64,000 nt of DNA, taken from the NCBI RefSeq assembly GCF_030317205.1, contig NZ_JASZYB010000003.1, positions 835,361 to 899,360 on the forward strand. The letters are read 5' to 3'. The position numbers and the translations under genes were made by a program. Below are positions 19,208-29,886 of this stretch, piece after piece. This DNA is from Variovorax sp. J2L1-78. GTDB taxonomy: Bacteria; Pseudomonadota; Gammaproteobacteria; Burkholderiales; Burkholderiaceae_C. Position 1 is the stretch's first letter; each line of letters opens with the position of its first letter. The notes beneath the pieces were generated by a model. That model did no database searches and was not told the origin of the DNA. It was given only the letters and a program-made list of their open reading frames with translations.

Positions 19208-19849
19208 ATGAATGTCGTTTTCGATCTCGGTGCGGTGGTGGTGGCCTGGGAACCGGCCCGGCTCCTCCAGGCGCATTTCCCGGAGCGCGCGCCGACGGCG
19301 GAGGCTGCGCAGGCACTGGCCAGGGCCTTCTTCCACCACGAGGACTGGCTCGCCTTCGACTGCGGCATCCGCAGCGTCGACGAGGTGGTGACCCGCAGCG
19401 CGAGCCGTCTGGGCCTGTCGGAAACGGTGGTGCACGACATGATCGCGCCGCTGGGCGAACGGCTCGACCCGATCCCCGAAAGCATCGAACTGCTCGACCA
19501 GCTCCGCGCCCGGCGTGATGGTGGCGAGGACGTGCGCCTGTACTACCTGTCGAACATGCCGGTGCCGTATGCGCGGGCGCTGGAGCGGCGGCTGCCGTTC
19601 TTCCAGTGGTTCGACGGTGGCGTGTTTTCAGGCGACGTGAAGCTCGTCAAACCGAACAGCGAGATCTACGAACTGCTGGCCTGGCGCCATGGCTTCGATC
19701 CCGCGCAGACCCTCTTCATCGACGACACGGCCGCCAATGTCGAGGCGGCACGCGCGCTGGGGTGGCGGGCCATCCACTGCACGGCGCCCAAGGCATTGGG
19801 CGCGCAGGTGACGCGGCATCTGGCGCCGCCCGACCAGCCCTCCGTCTGA
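19208..19849 (+). CDS. HAD-superfamily phosphatase (YihX-like)
   Basis: Haloacid-dehalogenase fold hydrolase, 213 residues. Motif I is FDLGAVVVAW, with Gly where classic enzymes have the second Asp (the FDLGxV form of YihX-type HADs); motif II YYLSNM; motif III Lys in GDVKLVKPNSEIY; motif IV FIDDTAANVEAA. E. coli YihX dephosphorylates alpha-glucose-1-phosphate, which would fit a sugar-phosphate cluster, but the substrate here is an inference. Divergent from zwf, sharing a 124-bp promoter gap. Confidence 0.85.
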   Translation: MNVVFDLGAVVVAWEPARLLQAHFPERAPTAEAAQALARAFFHHEDWLAFDCGIRSVDEVVTRSASRLGLSETVVHDMIAPLGERLDPIPESIELLDQLRARRDGGEDVRLYYLSNMPVPYARALERRLPFFQWFDGGVFSGDVKLVKPNSEIYELLAWRHGFDPAQTLFIDDTAANVEAARALGWRAIHCTAPKALGAQVTRHLAPPDQPSV

Positions 19850-19851
19850 GC

Positions 19852-20526
19852 TCAGTTCGAGGTGCCGGTGCGCACCACCTTGTCGACGTCGAAACCCAGG
19901 CTGCGCGCATAGTCGAGGTAGGTGTCGAGCGTGGCCGCATCGAGCACCGGGTCACGTGACAAGACCCACAGGTAGTCGCGGTCCGGCGTGCCGACCAATG
20001 ACACCTCGTAATCGCGGTCGAGCTTGAGGATCCAGTAGTCGCCCCAGGCCATGGGAAGCCAGCTGAGCCAGGATGGCGCGAAGCGCACCTCGAGCCGCCC
20101 GGCACCGGGCTGGCCCGCGACCGGCACCACGCGGGCGGTTCCCACCGCTTCCTCGAAATTGCCGTCGGCCAGGATGCAGCGGTTGCGCACTTCGATCGTC
20201 CCGTCGGGCAACGGCGTGTATTCCGCCGTGACCGGACCGGTGCATTGTTTCTGGAAGCGATTCGGCAGGCGCGCCTGCTCGTGCCACATGCCGGCGTAAC
20301 GCTTGAGGTCGACCGGCGCGACCGCCTGCAACGGCGCCCGCATCAGTGGCGCACCGTCGGCCGGGCCGGCGAGGGCATGGGCACGCGCGCTGCGCGCCAC
20401 CCCGAAGGCAGCCAGTGCCAGCACGCCACCCACGCAGAAGGCGGTGGCCAGCGTGCCGATCGAGGCGCTGAAGCGGCGGTCGTCGAACGGAGCGGGAGCG
20501 GGGGGCGTGCGGCGGCGATTCGGCAT
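19852..20526 (-). CDS. Bacterial lipocalin (Blc-like), membrane-anchored or exported
   Basis: 224 residues. An N-terminal hydrophobic segment (SIGTLATAFCVGGVLALAAF, about 24-43) precedes the lipocalin domain with the GxW motif in KRYAGMWHEQARLPNRFQ, the VRNRC segment and a C-terminal YLWVLSRDPVLD pattern as in Blc/apolipoprotein-D types. No lipobox Cys follows the helix, so it is probably anchored by the helix or cleaved, unlike E. coli Blc, an outer-membrane lipoprotein. Blc proteins bind lysophospholipids and fatty acids. Convergent with the HAD gene, two bases apart. Confidence 0.85.
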   Translation of the reverse strand: MPNRRRTPPAPAPFDDRRFSASIGTLATAFCVGGVLALAAFGVARSARAHALAGPADGAPLMRAPLQAVAPVDLKRYAGMWHEQARLPNRFQKQCTGPVTAEYTPLPDGTIEVRNRCILADGNFEEAVGTARVVPVAGQPGAGRLEVRFAPSWLSWLPMAWGDYWILKLDRDYEVSLVGTPDRDYLWVLSRDPVLDAATLDTYLDYARSLGFDVDKVVRTGTSN

Positions 20527-20631
20527 GGGGCTTCTCCAGAAATGCAGCCTCCGAGCGTAGGTGCCCCGGCTTGCCGCGCTCGTCAGCCATGGACCACACG
20601 GCCTGTAGTTTCCGGACGGGATAATGGCCGC

Positions 20632-21585
20632 ATGAACCAACTCGATGCCCTCCGTCAATGGACCACCGTGGTCGCCGACACCGGTGACTTCCGCCAGCTC
20701 GCGCAGTTCAAGCCGCAGGACGCGACGACCAACCCGTCGCTCATCCTGAAGGCCGTGCAGAAACCGGACTACCGGCCGCTGCTTGACGACGCGGTGAAGA
20801 CGCACCGCGGGCTCGCCGTCGACGAGGTCATCGATCGGCTGCTGGTGCGCTTCGGCACCGAGATCCTGTCGCTCATCCCCGGTCGCGTGTCGACCGAAGT
20901 GGACGCCCGCCTGAGCTTCGACACCGCCGCCACCGTGGCGCGGGCCGACCGCATCGTGGCGCTGTACCGCGCGGAAGGCATCGACCCCGAGCAGCGCCTG
21001 CTGATCAAGATCGCCGCCACCTGGGAAGGCATCGAGGCCGCGCGCATCCTGGAGCAAAAGGGCATCCACACCAACCTCACGCTGCTGTTCTCCTTCGCGC
21101 AGGCGGTGGCGTGCGGCGCGGCGGGTGTGAAGCTCATCTCGCCCTTCGTCGGGCGTATCTACGACTGGTACAAGAAGTCGGCCGGCAGCGCCTGGGACGA
21201 GGCCGCGCGCAGCGGTGCCAACGACCCCGGCGTGCAGTCGGTGCGGCAGATCTTCGACTACTACAAGCGCCACGGCATCGCCACGGAGGTGATGGGCGCG
21301 AGCTTCCGCAACACGGGGCAGATCGCCGCGCTGGCGGGCTGCGACCTGCTCACCATCAGCCCCGACCTGCTGGCGGAGCTGGCCGCCAGCGATGCGCCGC
21401 TGGTGCATGCGCTCGACGCCGAAGCGGCGAAATCGCGCGACATCCCGAAGGTCACGCTCGACGAGGCAGCCTTCCGCTTTGCGCTGAACGAGGACGCGAT
21501 GGCCACGGAAAAGCTGGCCGAAGGCATCCGCGCCTTCGCCGCCGATGCCGTGAAGCTCGAGAAGCTGATGCAGGAGGTGCAATGA
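20632..21585 (+). CDS. tal: Transaldolase
   Basis: Pentose-phosphate pathway enzyme that transfers a dihydroxyacetone unit. Seen: KPQDATTNPSLILKA, the catalytic Schiff-base lysine motif LLIKIAATWEG, NLTLLFSFAQA, and GASFRNTGQI. 317 residues, TalB-type. Stop overlaps the pgi start (ATGA), so tal and pgi are co-translated. Confidence 0.96.
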   Translation: MNQLDALRQWTTVVADTGDFRQLAQFKPQDATTNPSLILKAVQKPDYRPLLDDAVKTHRGLAVDEVIDRLLVRFGTEILSLIPGRVSTEVDARLSFDTAATVARADRIVALYRAEGIDPEQRLLIKIAATWEGIEAARILEQKGIHTNLTLLFSFAQAVACGAAGVKLISPFVGRIYDWYKKSAGSAWDEAARSGANDPGVQSVRQIFDYYKRHGIATEVMGASFRNTGQIAALAGCDLLTISPDLLAELAASDAPLVHALDAEAAKSRDIPKVTLDEAAFRFALNEDAMATEKLAEGIRAFAADAVKLEKLMQEVQ

Positions 21586-23141
21586 GCGCGCGCACCGGCG
21601 TGCGCTGCGACCGCACCGCGGGCTGGACGCAATTGCAGGCGCACTATGCCGAGTCCGGCCGAAGCTTCGACCTGCGCACCGCCTTCGAGACCGACGGTGA
21701 TGCGCGCTTCGCCGCCTTCAGCGAGGCGGCGCCGCATGTCTTCGCCGACCTGTCGAAGAACTTGATCGATGCGCGCACCGAAGCGCTGCTGCTGGCGCTG
21801 GCGCGCGAATCGGGCCTGGAGGCGCACCGCGACGCGATGTTCGCCGGCCAGCCGATCAACCGCACCGAAGACCGCGCGGTGATGCATTTCCTGCTGCGCA
21901 CACCGGTCGACGTCCCCGTGGCCGCGCACAACCAGGCCGCGCTGGCCGACGTGCATGCCACGCTCGACGCGATGCTGGCGTACGCGGAGCAGGTCCGTGG
22001 CGACCACACCATCACCGACGTGGTGAACATCGGCATCGGCGGCTCCGACCTCGGGCCGCAGATGGCGGTGCTGGCACTCGACGAATTCGTCGCGCCGGGC
22101 AAACGCTTCCACTTCGTCTCGAACGTCGACGGGCACGAGCTGGCCGGCGTGCTCAAGGGCCTGGCGCCCGAACACACGCTGTTCCTGATCGCCTCGAAGA
22201 CCTTCACCACGGCCGAAACCATGGCCAATGCGCAGTCGGCCAAGCGCTGGTTCGCGCAGTCGGGCGGGGTCGACGTGGCGCGCCACTTCGCCGCGCTCAC
22301 CACCAACGTCGAGGCCGCGCGCGCCTTCGGCATCGAGAAGACCTTCGGCTTCTGGGACTGGGTGGGCGGGCGCTATTCGTTGTGGTCGGCCATCGGGCTG
22401 CCGATCGCGCTGGCCATCGGCGCCGAGGGCTTTCGCGCATTGCTGGCCGGCGCGCACGCCATGGACGAGCACTTCCGCACTGCGCCGCTGGCGCAGAACC
22501 TCCCGGTGCGCCTCGGCCTGCTCGATGTCTGGTACCGCAACTTCCACGGTTTCACCAGCCGCAGCATCGCGCCGTACCACAGCGCGCTCAAGCGCCTGCC
22601 GGCCTACCTGCAGCAGCTCGAGATGGAAAGCAACGGCAAGCAGGTCGACGCCAGTGGCGAAGCGCTGACCTTCGGCACCTCGCCCGTGTTGTGGGGCGAG
22701 CCGGGCACCAACGGCCAGCATGCCTATTTCCAGATGCTGCACCAGGGCACCGACGTGACCCCGCTGGAATTCGTCGCGGTGCGCGATGCGGCGCACGAGC
22801 TGGAGGGCCACCACCCCAAGCTGCTGGCCAACGCGCTCGCGCAGGCGCAGGCACTGATGGTCGGCCAGGTGGATGCCGGCGGCCACAAGAACTTTCCCGG
22901 CAACCGGCCGAGCACCTTCTTCGTGCTGGAGAAGCTCACGCCCGAAGCCCTCGGTGCCTTCCTTGCGATGTACGAACACCGCGTGTTCACCAGCGGTGCG
23001 CTGTGGGGCATCAACAGCTTCGACCAGTGGGGCGTGGAACTCGGCAAGGTGCTCGCCAGGGACATCGAGCCGCGGCTGGCCTCGGGCGATACGACCGGGC
23101 TGGACGCGTCGACGGCCGGGTTGCTCACGCGCCTGCGCTGA
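21582..23141 (+). CDS. pgi: Glucose-6-phosphate isomerase
   Basis: Interconverts glucose-6-phosphate and fructose-6-phosphate; 519 residues. Family motifs: VVNIGIGGSDLGPQM, SKTFTTAETMAN, the PGI signature WVGGRYSLWSAIG, and the second signature GALWGINSFDQWGVELGK. Placed with tal in an overlapping pair and near zwf, linking glycolysis/gluconeogenesis with the pentose shunt. Confidence 0.97.
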   Translation: MSARTGVRCDRTAGWTQLQAHYAESGRSFDLRTAFETDGDARFAAFSEAAPHVFADLSKNLIDARTEALLLALARESGLEAHRDAMFAGQPINRTEDRAVMHFLLRTPVDVPVAAHNQAALADVHATLDAMLAYAEQVRGDHTITDVVNIGIGGSDLGPQMAVLALDEFVAPGKRFHFVSNVDGHELAGVLKGLAPEHTLFLIASKTFTTAETMANAQSAKRWFAQSGGVDVARHFAALTTNVEAARAFGIEKTFGFWDWVGGRYSLWSAIGLPIALAIGAEGFRALLAGAHAMDEHFRTAPLAQNLPVRLGLLDVWYRNFHGFTSRSIAPYHSALKRLPAYLQQLEMESNGKQVDASGEALTFGTSPVLWGEPGTNGQHAYFQMLHQGTDVTPLEFVAVRDAAHELEGHHPKLLANALAQAQALMVGQVDAGGHKNFPGNRPSTFFVLEKLTPEALGAFLAMYEHRVFTSGALWGINSFDQWGVELGKVLARDIEPRLASGDTTGLDASTAGLLTRLR

Positions 23142-23240
23142 GCGCAGGGAGCTCTTCGGGGCCGCCTGTCATCGGCGACCCGATCCCCGCCGATATGATG
23201 GCCCGGGGTCTTCCCGTGGGAACGAAAAAGAGGAGTTGTC

Positions 23241-23573
23241 ATGAATTTTCAACAGGCCGTTGCGACCTGCTTTGCCAAGTACGTGGACTTTTCGGGCCGC
23301 GCGTCGCGCGCCGAGTATTGGTGGTTCTTCCTGGCCTATCTCGTGCTCGCGGTGGTGGGCAGCTTCATCCACCAGTACCTGTACTTCATCGTCGTGCTGG
23401 CGTTCATCCTGCCGATGCTCTCGGCCGGCGCGCGCCGGCTGCACGACATCGGCAAGAGCGGCTGGTGGCTGCTGATCGGGATCATCCCGCTGGTGAACCT
23501 CGTGCTGCTGTACTTCGCGGTGCAGCCGAGCGCACCCGAATCCAACGAGTACGGCCCGCCGCCGACGGTCTGA
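23241..23573 (+). CDS. DUF805 membrane protein
   Basis: Small inner-membrane protein, 110 residues, with a strong GAGGAG ribosome site. The DUF805 pattern is clear: YVDFSGRASRAEYWWFFL, then three hydrophobic helices and the LHDIGKSGWWLLIGIIPL motif. Function unknown in the family. It is followed by its own terminator. Confidence 0.9.
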   Translation: MNFQQAVATCFAKYVDFSGRASRAEYWWFFLAYLVLAVVGSFIHQYLYFIVVLAFILPMLSAGARRLHDIGKSGWWLLIGIIPLVNLVLLYFAVQPSAPESNEYGPPPTV

Positions 23574-23591
23574 GGCGTTCTCCTGCCACCG

Positions 23592-23616
23592 AAGGGCCGC
23601 CGACGCGGCCCTTTTT
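23592..23616 (+). terminator. Intrinsic terminator after the DUF805 gene
   Basis: Stem AGGGCCG / CGGCCCT with a CCGACG-type loop and five T residues, between the DUF805 gene and the convergent msrA. Confidence 0.8.
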
Positions 23617-23630
23617 CATGCGATTTGCCC

Positions 23631-24365
23631 TTAGACGCCGGTGCCGACCAGCGCGGGCTGGGCGCGGTACACCGCGGGGAACATGCGCTTGAGGTTGTCG
23701 ACCTTCGGGATGTCGTTGATCACGATGTACGGATGGTCCGGATGCCGCGTCAGGAAGTCCTGGTGGTACGCCTCGGCGGGATAGAAGCGCTTCTGCAGTT
23801 CGATGGTGGTGACGACCGGACGGTTGCCGAAGGTCTTGGCCTGCGTCAGCTGCGCGATGTAGGCCTGCGCGATGCGCGCCTGCTCGAGGTTCTGCGCAAA
23901 GATGGTCGAGCGATACTGGGTGCCGGTGTCCGGCCCCTGGCGATTGAGCTGCGTGGGATCGTGCGCCACCGAGAAGAAGATCTGCAGCAGGCGTGCGTAG
24001 CTGATCTGCCGCGGGTCGTAGCTGATGCGCACCGCTTCCGCGTGGCCGGTGTTGCCTAGGCCCACGTCATCGTAGCGGGCCGTTTGCTCGGACCCGCCGG
24101 CATAACCCGACACCGCGCCGCTCACGCCCTTGACGTGCTGAAAGACCCCCTGCACGCCCCAGAAGCAGCCACCAGCGATGACGGCCACCTCGCTGGTGCT
24201 GCCAGGCGCCACCGCCGGGTCCGTGCCGGGTGCCGGCACCACCACCGCCGCTTCGGCCGCGGCCGATGGTCGTGCGGCCAGCCACACCCCGCCGCCGGTC
24301 GCCAGCGCCAGGGCCGCCAGCAGCGAACGGCGGCGTTGCAGTGCAGGAATCGGTGTGGCTTTCAT
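23631..24365 (-). CDS. msrA: Exported peptide-methionine (S)-S-oxide reductase MsrA
   Basis: Reduces methionine-S-sulfoxide in proteins. Catalytic motif AGGCFWGVQ (Cys about residue 67), plus GYAGG and the EAYHQDFL segment. 244 residues, longer than cytoplasmic MsrA because of an N-terminal export signal: QRRRSLLAALALATGG followed by an Ala-rich stretch, which looks like a Tat or Sec signal. So it probably repairs envelope proteins. No MsrB is fused or adjacent. Confidence 0.92.
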   Translation of the reverse strand: MKATPIPALQRRRSLLAALALATGGGVWLAARPSAAAEAAVVVPAPGTDPAVAPGSTSEVAVIAGGCFWGVQGVFQHVKGVSGAVSGYAGGSEQTARYDDVGLGNTGHAEAVRISYDPRQISYARLLQIFFSVAHDPTQLNRQGPDTGTQYRSTIFAQNLEQARIAQAYIAQLTQAKTFGNRPVVTTIELQKRFYPAEAYHQDFLTRHPDHPYIVINDIPKVDNLKRMFPAVYRAQPALVGTGV

Positions 24366-24431
24366 GAGGTGTCTCCGTCGATGGGAAAGCGGCAGTGTCG
24401 TTCAACCGGAAGCGCCGTTCTCGCACGCATG

Positions 24432-24462
24432 AAAAAAGCCCTGCAGCTCGCGCTGCAGGGCT
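24432..24462 (-). terminator. Intrinsic terminator downstream of groEL
   Basis: Minus-strand stem AGCCCTGCAGC / GCTGCAGGGCT with a short CGCGA-type loop, followed by six T residues, about 35 bases after the groEL stop. Confidence 0.88.
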
Positions 24463-24496
24463 TCGGTTCGGATGCGTGATGCAGCCGCAGGGGCAA

Positions 24497-26149
<1,653 letters not shown>

Positions 26150-26199
26150 GTTGAATTACTCCGAATGATTGATGGAATGAGCGGGAAGAAGGAGAAGAC

Positions 26200-26490
26200 T
26201 TACTTCTCGACGACTGCGAACAGGTCGTCTTCCTTCATGACCAGCAGCTCGTCGCCGTCGACCTTGACGGTCTGGCCCGAGTACTTGCCGAACAGGACGC
26301 GGTCGCCGACCTTGACGGTCAGCGCGGTCAGTTCGCCCTTGTCCGTGCGCTTGCCCGGGCCGACGGCCAGGACTTCGCCTTGATCGGGCTTTTCGGCGGC
26401 TGCGTCGGGGATGACGATGCCAGAGGCGGTCTTGGTTTCGCTGTCAACACGCTTGACGATCACGCGATCGGCCAAAGGACGAAGTTTCAT
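26200..26490 (-). CDS. groS: Co-chaperonin GroES (10 kDa)
   Basis: 96 residues; begins MKLRPLADRVIVKRVDSE, with the mobile-loop region ETKTASGIVIPDAAAEK that docks to GroEL. First gene of the groESL operon. Confidence 0.98.
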   Translation of the reverse strand: MKLRPLADRVIVKRVDSETKTASGIVIPDAAAEKPDQGEVLAVGPGKRTDKGELTALTVKVGDRVLFGKYSGQTVKVDGDELLVMKEDDLFAVVEK

Positions 26491-26569
26491 TGCATCTCCT
26501 GAATAGAAACGGGGGTTGGGTTCGGGCGCAGGCCAGGGGCCGGCAGCCCATCGACCGAAAACCGGGTTG

Positions 26570-26596
26570 TTAGCACTCGAGTTCGGTGAGTGCTAA
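26570..26596. promoter_or_regulatory. CIRCE operator (HrcA binding site)
   Basis: TTAGCACTC, nine bases, GAGTGCTAA: an exact match to the consensus CIRCE inverted repeat, about 80 bp upstream of groES. HrcA repressor binding here controls groESL in beta-proteobacteria. Confidence 0.96.
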
Positions 26597-26598
26597 TG

Positions 26599-26624
26599 AT
26601 ACGGGCATTTGGGTGGGTTTCAAG
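26599..26624 (-). promoter_or_regulatory. Sigma-32-like heat-shock promoter of groESL
   Basis: Minus strand: CTTGAAA (26624-26618), 12-bp spacer, CCCGTAT (26605-26599), resembling the sigma-32 consensus CTTGAAA / CCCCAT. Transcription would start inside the CIRCE element, giving dual control. Confidence 0.65.
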
Positions 26625-27088
26625 GGGGGGTGGGAGATAGATCGGCTTCGTTGCTGCGCAATCTGAGTTTGGACGGAGTCATGCGGATCATCTATGCGCT
26701 GGCTACGGCAGCGATGTACGACGCCGAGGTCAAAGCAGAGAAACGGGCGCGTGGGGCGCTGATCAAGGCCCGTCAAACGATCGCCCTTGCAGCAGCATTC
26801 GGCGCCAAGATCGCGAGGTTGGAGTCGCCAGATCTTCAAACTAGACGCCCCTCTGTGCTGATTGACCTGCTTAGCGATGTCGCCAGCTCATCACACGCGA
26901 CATCGAGCGATGCGAGCCTTGCCCAGTCGATGCTTGGCTGGCTGCTGGTCAACTCGCCGAGATCAACCTTGGCGTCGCGGCATGCTTCCCTGTCGCAAAT
27001 GGAGCTGTTCTAGCGGGCGCCGACGATGCGATGAGAAATCTGGCTCTTCAAATCACCGGCCGAACGTGCACTACCTATGGAGAGTGAT
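26625..27088. other. Region between groES promoter and HAD gene, no confident gene
   Basis: An open frame on the plus strand (26609-27013, 134 codons) includes an Ala/Lys-rich helix-like stretch (YDAEVKAEKRARGALIKARQ) but has no ribosome site, overlaps the groESL promoter and matches nothing I recognise. Possibly a decayed gene at the edge of the accessory region. Confidence 0.3.
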
Positions 27089-27724
27089 ATGAAAAGAGAA
27101 TTTTCAGGCATCAAGGCCGTGGCGTTCGATGTGTACGGGACGCTGGTCCAGATCAAGGATCCGAGGCGGCCCTACCGGAGGCTTCTGTCGACGCTGAGCG
27201 ACATGGGCCGCCCGCCGCGGGCGGACGATGGTGCTCGGGTGATGTCCGCGGACGTGGGATTGGCCGAGGCCGCTGAACTGCTGGGCATGGTCTTGCCCAG
27301 TGATGTGCTCGGCAAGCTGCAGGCCGACCTGGATGCAGAACTTGCGAGCGTGAGCCTTTTTGAGGATGTGCTTCCCGCCATACGCTGGCTGAGAGCCTGT
27401 GGCATCCGGGTCGGCGTTTGCTCCAATCTGGCTGGCCCATATGCCGCCCCGGTCAAAGCGTTGTTGCCGAAGCTCGATGCGTACGCATGGAGCTTCCAAG
27501 TTGGGGCGGTGAAACCAGAACCTCGCATGTACGCTCATCTGTGTGAAGCCTTGGGCGCGCGACCCGAGCAGGTCGTGATGATCGGTGACACCTTGTTGGC
27601 AGACTACGAGGGACCGATCGCTTATGGGATGCACGCTTGCCACCTCGCCAGGACGCATGTTTCCGCAGCCAAAGTTCGGATTTTCACGTTGGCGGACGTA
27701 AAGCGTTTTGTATTCGCCACATGA
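27089..27724 (+). CDS. HAD-superfamily hydrolase (haloacid-dehalogenase type)
   Basis: 211 residues from the ATG at 27089, which has GGAGAG just upstream (the ATG at 27077 lies before that site). Motif I AFDVYGTLV, motif II VCSNLAGPY, motif III Lys in VGAVKPEPRMY, motif IV MIGDTLLADYEGP: all catalytic parts present. Substrate unknown. The 3' two-fifths is present again, diverged, at 37980-38249, and the similarity continues past the stop codon (CTGACCGCAAGAT). The two copies bracket about 10 kb of accessory genes. Confidence 0.85.
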   Translation: MKREFSGIKAVAFDVYGTLVQIKDPRRPYRRLLSTLSDMGRPPRADDGARVMSADVGLAEAAELLGMVLPSDVLGKLQADLDAELASVSLFEDVLPAIRWLRACGIRVGVCSNLAGPYAAPVKALLPKLDAYAWSFQVGAVKPEPRMYAHLCEALGARPEQVVMIGDTLLADYEGPIAYGMHACHLARTHVSAAKVRIFTLADVKRFVFAT

Positions 27725-28066
27725 CTAGAAGGAAGCGGCACTGACCGCAAGATCCCCCGTCGACTTTTGGCCGAATTTCTGGGCGCCGCGCCGTATTCGA
27801 GTTGGCGTTGATGGGGCGTGTTCTATAGGCATGTCTACCGCGCTGAGCGAGCTTCTCCTTCCTTTTGAGTATGACGGCAGCCATGGCCCGTATCCGCGTG
27901 GGAATGCGTCGTGACGATGAACATCACCTGGCCGGCCAGTGCAGCGGCGCACTTTGCCGCGTGGACTCGCGAGCTGCTGCAGTGATCCGGGTGAACGCGA
28001 TCTGGCTGGCCTGCGACGCTGGACATGCGTGCCGGCGGCGCGGCGGCGCTGGGCCGCGTGGTCAAC
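27725..28066. other. Intergenic stretch at the left edge of the accessory region
   Basis: No coding frame with support. It holds the part beyond the HAD stop that resembles 38250-38330, so the copied block extends into non-coding DNA. Otherwise I see nothing recognisable. Confidence 0.35.
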
Positions 28067-29731
28067 CTATTTGATCAACCCCGAGACAGCCGCCACCGCA
28101 AATGTGGCGAACAGCCATCCGGCGGCGATGTGCAATTTCAGGTAGGCCGTCGTGCGAGGAGTCTTGGGCGTCCAGGCGCCGGCCACGCCGAAGTCGATAA
28201 TGGGCACCAAGGTGTCTATGGAGTACCAGACCGGCGAGTAGTCCGTGGTTTGCTTGGGCTCGAGGCGCTGCGGCCTAAGCAGACCTGAACTTGAAGGTTG
28301 CTTCGGTGGCTTTGGCTTGGTGCTTTGCATGTGGTCGATATTGAATACAACCGCGCCCAACAGGGCGAAGGCGAACAAGGCGACGAGGCTCCTCTCCGGG
28401 GCTCGGCCAAATCTGATCAGCCAATCGGAGAGGTAGGAACCTGCCTTGGACGCGATGTTTCCGTCCAGGTCACGTTCGCGCCGTTTTCGTTCCACAAAGA
28501 CTTCGTCAGCCCCTTCCTTGTCGCCGACCGATGAACGGTATCGCTCGTAAGCTGCATAGGCATCGGCATTGAAGGCAATTGCGTTGAGGAGGCCTACGGC
28601 TGTCAGTCCAGCGTGCTCCTCCTGCTTTCGGGCGAAGAGGCTGTTGAAGTCAACGCCCTGCCACACCATGGGAGTGAACTTGGGACTTCTTGTCGCGCCG
28701 ACAAATGCCAGACTCTTGAAGTCGACTTGAGCAAAGCGTGCGATGTCGGGTAGAGGGCCCCTTAACTCGACTGACTTCAAGAACTTCGTGTCGGTGACCG
28801 TGAGGTAGCCGACGCTGGGAGAGACGATCAACATCGTTGCGATGTCGGAACTCCAAACAGCTATGTCTGGTGGTTCACCGTTCGGCGGCATGGGGTCGGG
28901 CCAATCGAGACCGTCGTCCACGAGACCACCTTCCGTAAGCAAGATAGTCAACCCATCCAGCGAGCTGCTGTTCACGCTGATGTTGGCACCGCGTGGGTCG
29001 GTTCCGACGAAGACGCGGCCGCGCTTCATGCGGTTCAAGAAAATCCTGGAGCCGGGGTCGCGAGAAATTATGGAAAGTCCATTGACGTCATCGGAGGCTT
29101 GTACAGTGATTACTACCCGTCCGGGAAACGTGCCCCGAATCCCCTGCGGCGCCCTGACTGCATCGAACAGGATGTCTACGTCGTTCCCCTCCACTGTCAA
29201 GTCATTGAAGTACACCTCTTTGCTGAAGGAGCTGTTCTTCACCGATAACTTCCCCGTAAGCTTGCCGCTCAGGACGGATAGCCCACCGGAGAAGGTCGTC
29301 GTCTCAATTGAAACTGGAACGCCGACGTTGCCGCTAATCTTCAAGTCTTTCAGCTCCGAATCGGAAATCGAGATGGCTGCTGTATAGGTGCAGTCTTCCA
29401 GCTTGAGATACGCGGCGGATCGAATGCCGTCGAGCACCAGTGCAGACGGAAAGGTTGAGCCGTGCACGCGGACGACGGGCGGGACTGCCGTGATTGGGTC
29501 GGATGGTGCGCCGAGGACCTTGCGGAGGAACTCAGGTCGCACGACGGCATCTTTCCCCGTGAGCGGCGCTGAGCGGGGCGGCCCGCCATACAAGGTCTCA
29601 AGGATGCGTTGTTCGGCGAGCGATTTGGGCTTGGGCGCGACCCAGCCCGTCAGTGAGGCCGCGTCGGCGGGCCCGGCGGCTAGACCGGTGCAAAGCAGGC
29701 AGAGTGATACGAACTTGGAAGCTCTCGTCAT
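28067..29731 (-). CDS. Exported protein with repeat-rich ectodomain and C-terminal membrane hairpin
   Basis: 554 residues, no family I can name. A signal peptide (SLCLLCTGLAAGPADA) leads into about 330 residues with short repeating hydrophobic/hydrophilic steps (DLKISGNVGVPVSIETTTFSG, KLSVKNSSFSKEVYFNDLTV, YLTVTDTKFLKSVELRG), like pentapeptide or beta-helix proteins. Then come a charged helical linker (YERYRSSVGDKEGADEVFVERKRRERD) and two membrane helices near 450-465 and 530-550, with YSPVWYSIDTLVPIIDFG between them, which recalls two-helix pore segments. The layout suggests a membrane sensor or channel. It sits downstream of the protease operon on the same strand but is separated from it by a plus-strand gene. 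Confidence 0.75.
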   Translation of the reverse strand: MTRASKFVSLCLLCTGLAAGPADAASLTGWVAPKPKSLAEQRILETLYGGPPRSAPLTGKDAVVRPEFLRKVLGAPSDPITAVPPVVRVHGSTFPSALVLDGIRSAAYLKLEDCTYTAAISISDSELKDLKISGNVGVPVSIETTTFSGGLSVLSGKLTGKLSVKNSSFSKEVYFNDLTVEGNDVDILFDAVRAPQGIRGTFPGRVVITVQASDDVNGLSIISRDPGSRIFLNRMKRGRVFVGTDPRGANISVNSSSLDGLTILLTEGGLVDDGLDWPDPMPPNGEPPDIAVWSSDIATMLIVSPSVGYLTVTDTKFLKSVELRGPLPDIARFAQVDFKSLAFVGATRSPKFTPMVWQGVDFNSLFARKQEEHAGLTAVGLLNAIAFNADAYAAYERYRSSVGDKEGADEVFVERKRRERDLDGNIASKAGSYLSDWLIRFGRAPERSLVALFAFALLGAVVFNIDHMQSTKPKPPKQPSSSGLLRPQRLEPKQTTDYSPVWYSIDTLVPIIDFGVAGAWTPKTPRTTAYLKLHIAAGWLFATFAVAAVSGLIK

Positions 29732-29886
29732 ATGCGTCGTCCCTGAGCCGTTGGTCAGCGGGGACTATCTGCCGCGGGGACCGCAGGGGCAACCTAGCTA
29801 TTGAGTAAGAACTCGAGGCGCTACAGTGACAGGGCCGACCGACAATGCCACACTTCGCGATCGGGCAATTGAACGAGGAGCGAAAA

